In this document: positions 22,392 to 23,300 of the stretch, piece by piece
Layout: each line of letters opens with the position of its first letter
Numbering within the stretch: the first letter of the stretch is position 1
From: Gemmatimonadaceae bacterium
GTDB lineage: Bacteria > Latescibacterota > UBA2968 > UBA8231
DNA length: 23,300 nucleotides
Assembly (NCBI GenBank): GCA_002726335.1
Contig: PBSR01000023.1
Location: 1-23,300, forward strand
Reading direction: 5' to 3'
Made by a program: the position numbers and the translations under genes
Notes under the pieces: model-generated
Told to the model about the DNA's origin: nothing
What the model saw: the letters and a program-made list of their open reading frames with translations, nothing else
The model's database searches: none

Positions 22392-23201
22392 ATGTCGACC
22401 ATCGGTGTGATTCACTACAACTGGCCCGGGTACGATCTCGAGGGGTTTGCTCGACGGGCCAGTGACATTGGCTACAAATCGTGCGAACTGCAGATCGGCG
22501 ATATCTGGGATGAGGCGGACGACGATGGCGGACGTCGGGCCGAAGTCGTGCGGGACATGTTCGCCGGATACGGCATGACGATCTCCGCCGTGGCCGCCGG
22601 CAATGATTTCATCCAGGCCGATGCCGGTGACTTCGATGCACAGATCACCAGGTATCGACGGGTCTGCGAGATCATTCCCCACACAGGCACCGACATCATC
22701 CGCTCCGACGGCGGCTGGAACCGGGGTGGCAACGTGCCGGAGGACCTGTGGGACGGCATGATGCTGCAGGCCTTCCAGCGCTGCGCCGAGTTTCTCGAGA
22801 CGCTCAACGTGCGTATCGCTCTCGACAACCACGGTGTCTCGACCAACGACGGCGACTGGCAGCTAAGCCTGATCGAGCGGATCGGCTCCCCCCGGCTGGG
22901 GGTGAACCTGGACACGATGAACTACCGCTGGTTCGGTCACGATCTCGACAGGATCGACCACTTCTACGAAATCATCGCGCCCCACACCTTCCACACCCAC
23001 ATGAAGGACGGCACCGGGTCACGGGGGGAGTACAAGGGAACAGCCCTGGGTGACGGCGAGATCCATCTCGACAAGGTGCTCGAGTGCCTGCGACAGGCCG
23101 GCTACGACGGCGCCTGGACGGCCGAGTACGAAGGGCCCGAAGCCGAAGGCGGGATCGGCTATGAGAAGTGTTACGGGTGGCTGGCCGAACATGTGGGATA
23201 G
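22392..23201 (+). CDS. Sugar phosphate isomerase/epimerase-like TIM-barrel protein
   Basis: This 269-residue protein has the xylose-isomerase-like/AP endonuclease family 2 fold, a metal-dependent TIM barrel used by sugar isomerases, epimerases and inosose dehydratases. Likely metal ligands are E32 or nearby in SCELQIGD, the Asp and His in ALDNHG, Asp in NLDTMN, the His residues in FHTHMKD, and Glu in TAEYEG near the C-terminus. The order of these motifs along the barrel matches the family. The ATG at 22392 follows a GGGAG site (22380-22384) with 7 bases between, and the gene sits 11 bases after the lipoprotein stop. It is the last gene of the rightward operon in this window. The substrate is unknown; the neighbours suggest a sugar or cyclitol. 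Confidence 0.87.
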   Translation: MSTIGVIHYNWPGYDLEGFARRASDIGYKSCELQIGDIWDEADDDGGRRAEVVRDMFAGYGMTISAVAAGNDFIQADAGDFDAQITRYRRVCEIIPHTGTDIIRSDGGWNRGGNVPEDLWDGMMLQAFQRCAEFLETLNVRIALDNHGVSTNDGDWQLSLIERIGSPRLGVNLDTMNYRWFGHDLDRIDHFYEIIAPHTFHTHMKDGTGSRGEYKGTALGDGEIHLDKVLECLRQAGYDGAWTAEYEGPEAEGGIGYEKCYGWLAEHVG

Positions 23202-23300
23202 TGTCGTGACTCAGAAATCCGTCAACATTCTGACGCCGAGCCATCCGTGCTCACTGCGTTGCGCTCACTCTGTGGGTCCACTGACCCACATCGATCGCGC
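23202..23300. other. Non-coding right edge after the rightward operon
   Basis: No coding frame is supported here. It holds a hairpin (listed separately) and a 7-base direct repeat GCTCACT at 23249-23255 and 23263-23269. The next gene, if any, lies outside the window. Confidence 0.4.
23271..23290 (+). terminator. Perfect 8-bp hairpin, possible terminator lacking a T-run
   Basis: TGTGGGTC and GACCCACA form a perfect 8-bp stem around a CACT tetraloop, 70 bases past the TIM-barrel stop. The following bases (tcgatcgcgc) are not T-rich, so it is not a standard intrinsic terminator. It may instead stabilise the transcript end or be an operator or a recombination site. Confidence 0.35.

Noticed and set aside
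23249..23269. Sequence resembling part of the lac operon region (GCTCACT repeat with GCGTTGC)
   Set aside because: The similarity is short and not a lac operator; vector contamination is unlikely because the match does not extend.

Overview
The window is high-GC, gene-dense DNA from a bacterium that is probably uncultivated and probably in the FCB group or near Candidatus Latescibacterota or Gemmatimonadota. The evidence is a large exported protein with an FlgD-like C-terminal module (motif YPNPFNPST) and EF-hand repeats of the DFDDFFAFVDAFG type. The gene mix also fits: PhyH dioxygenase, enolase-superfamily enzymes, Gfo/Idh/MocA, DUF362, DUF3500 and a xylose-isomerase-like TIM barrel. The taxonomic placement is inference. 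I saw no rRNA, tRNA, CRISPR array, insertion sequence or phage gene.

Left end (1-3602). The first ~140 bases are AT-richer and non-coding. They are followed by an orphan XRE-type regulator broken by a one-base frameshift, with a near-perfect palindromic operator upstream. Next come a leftward pair (PhyH dioxygenase, then an NAD-dependent epimerase/dehydratase) and a divergent rightward pair (P-loop small-molecule kinase-like protein, then a Uma2-family nuclease-like protein).

Centre (3575-17572, minus strand). Ten genes run leftward with gaps of at most about 35 bases or short overlaps (ATGA, TGATG). In transcription order they are: Gfo/Idh/MocA oxidoreductase; PLP enzyme of the ACC deaminase/D-cysteine desulfhydrase family; cupin; EamA transporter; a 1479-residue secreted cohesin-like/FN3/dockerin-like/FlgD-like protein; O6-alkylguanine-DNA alkyltransferase; galactonate-dehydratase-like enolase-superfamily enzyme; a 759-residue glycosidase-like protein; a second, degenerate enolase-superfamily protein; and a DUF362 protein. 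The set reads as an uncharacterised carbohydrate or acid-sugar utilisation locus: surface protein, glycosidase-like enzyme, transporter, then dehydratase and oxidoreductase. The substrate cannot be read from the sequence.

Right end (17687-23201, plus strand). A divergent five-gene operon encodes a bicupin, a DUF3500 protein, a GlgE-like GH13 protein, an FKBP-type prolyl isomerase lipoprotein and a sugar-phosphate isomerase/epimerase-like TIM barrel. The first three are joined by ATGA and TTGA stop/start overlaps, the last two by short gaps with clear Shine-Dalgarno sites. The last 99 bases are non-coding and carry a perfect 8-bp hairpin.

The most interesting signals are the altered active sites and the architecture. 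The dioxygenase has HxG instead of HxD, as in Fe/2-oxoglutarate halogenases. One enolase-superfamily protein lacks the third metal ligand and the C-terminal catalytic His. The PLP enzyme lacks the usual glycine-rich phosphate loop. Cohesin-like and dockerin-like modules sit in one exported polypeptide, and a large glycosidase-like protein fits no family I can name.
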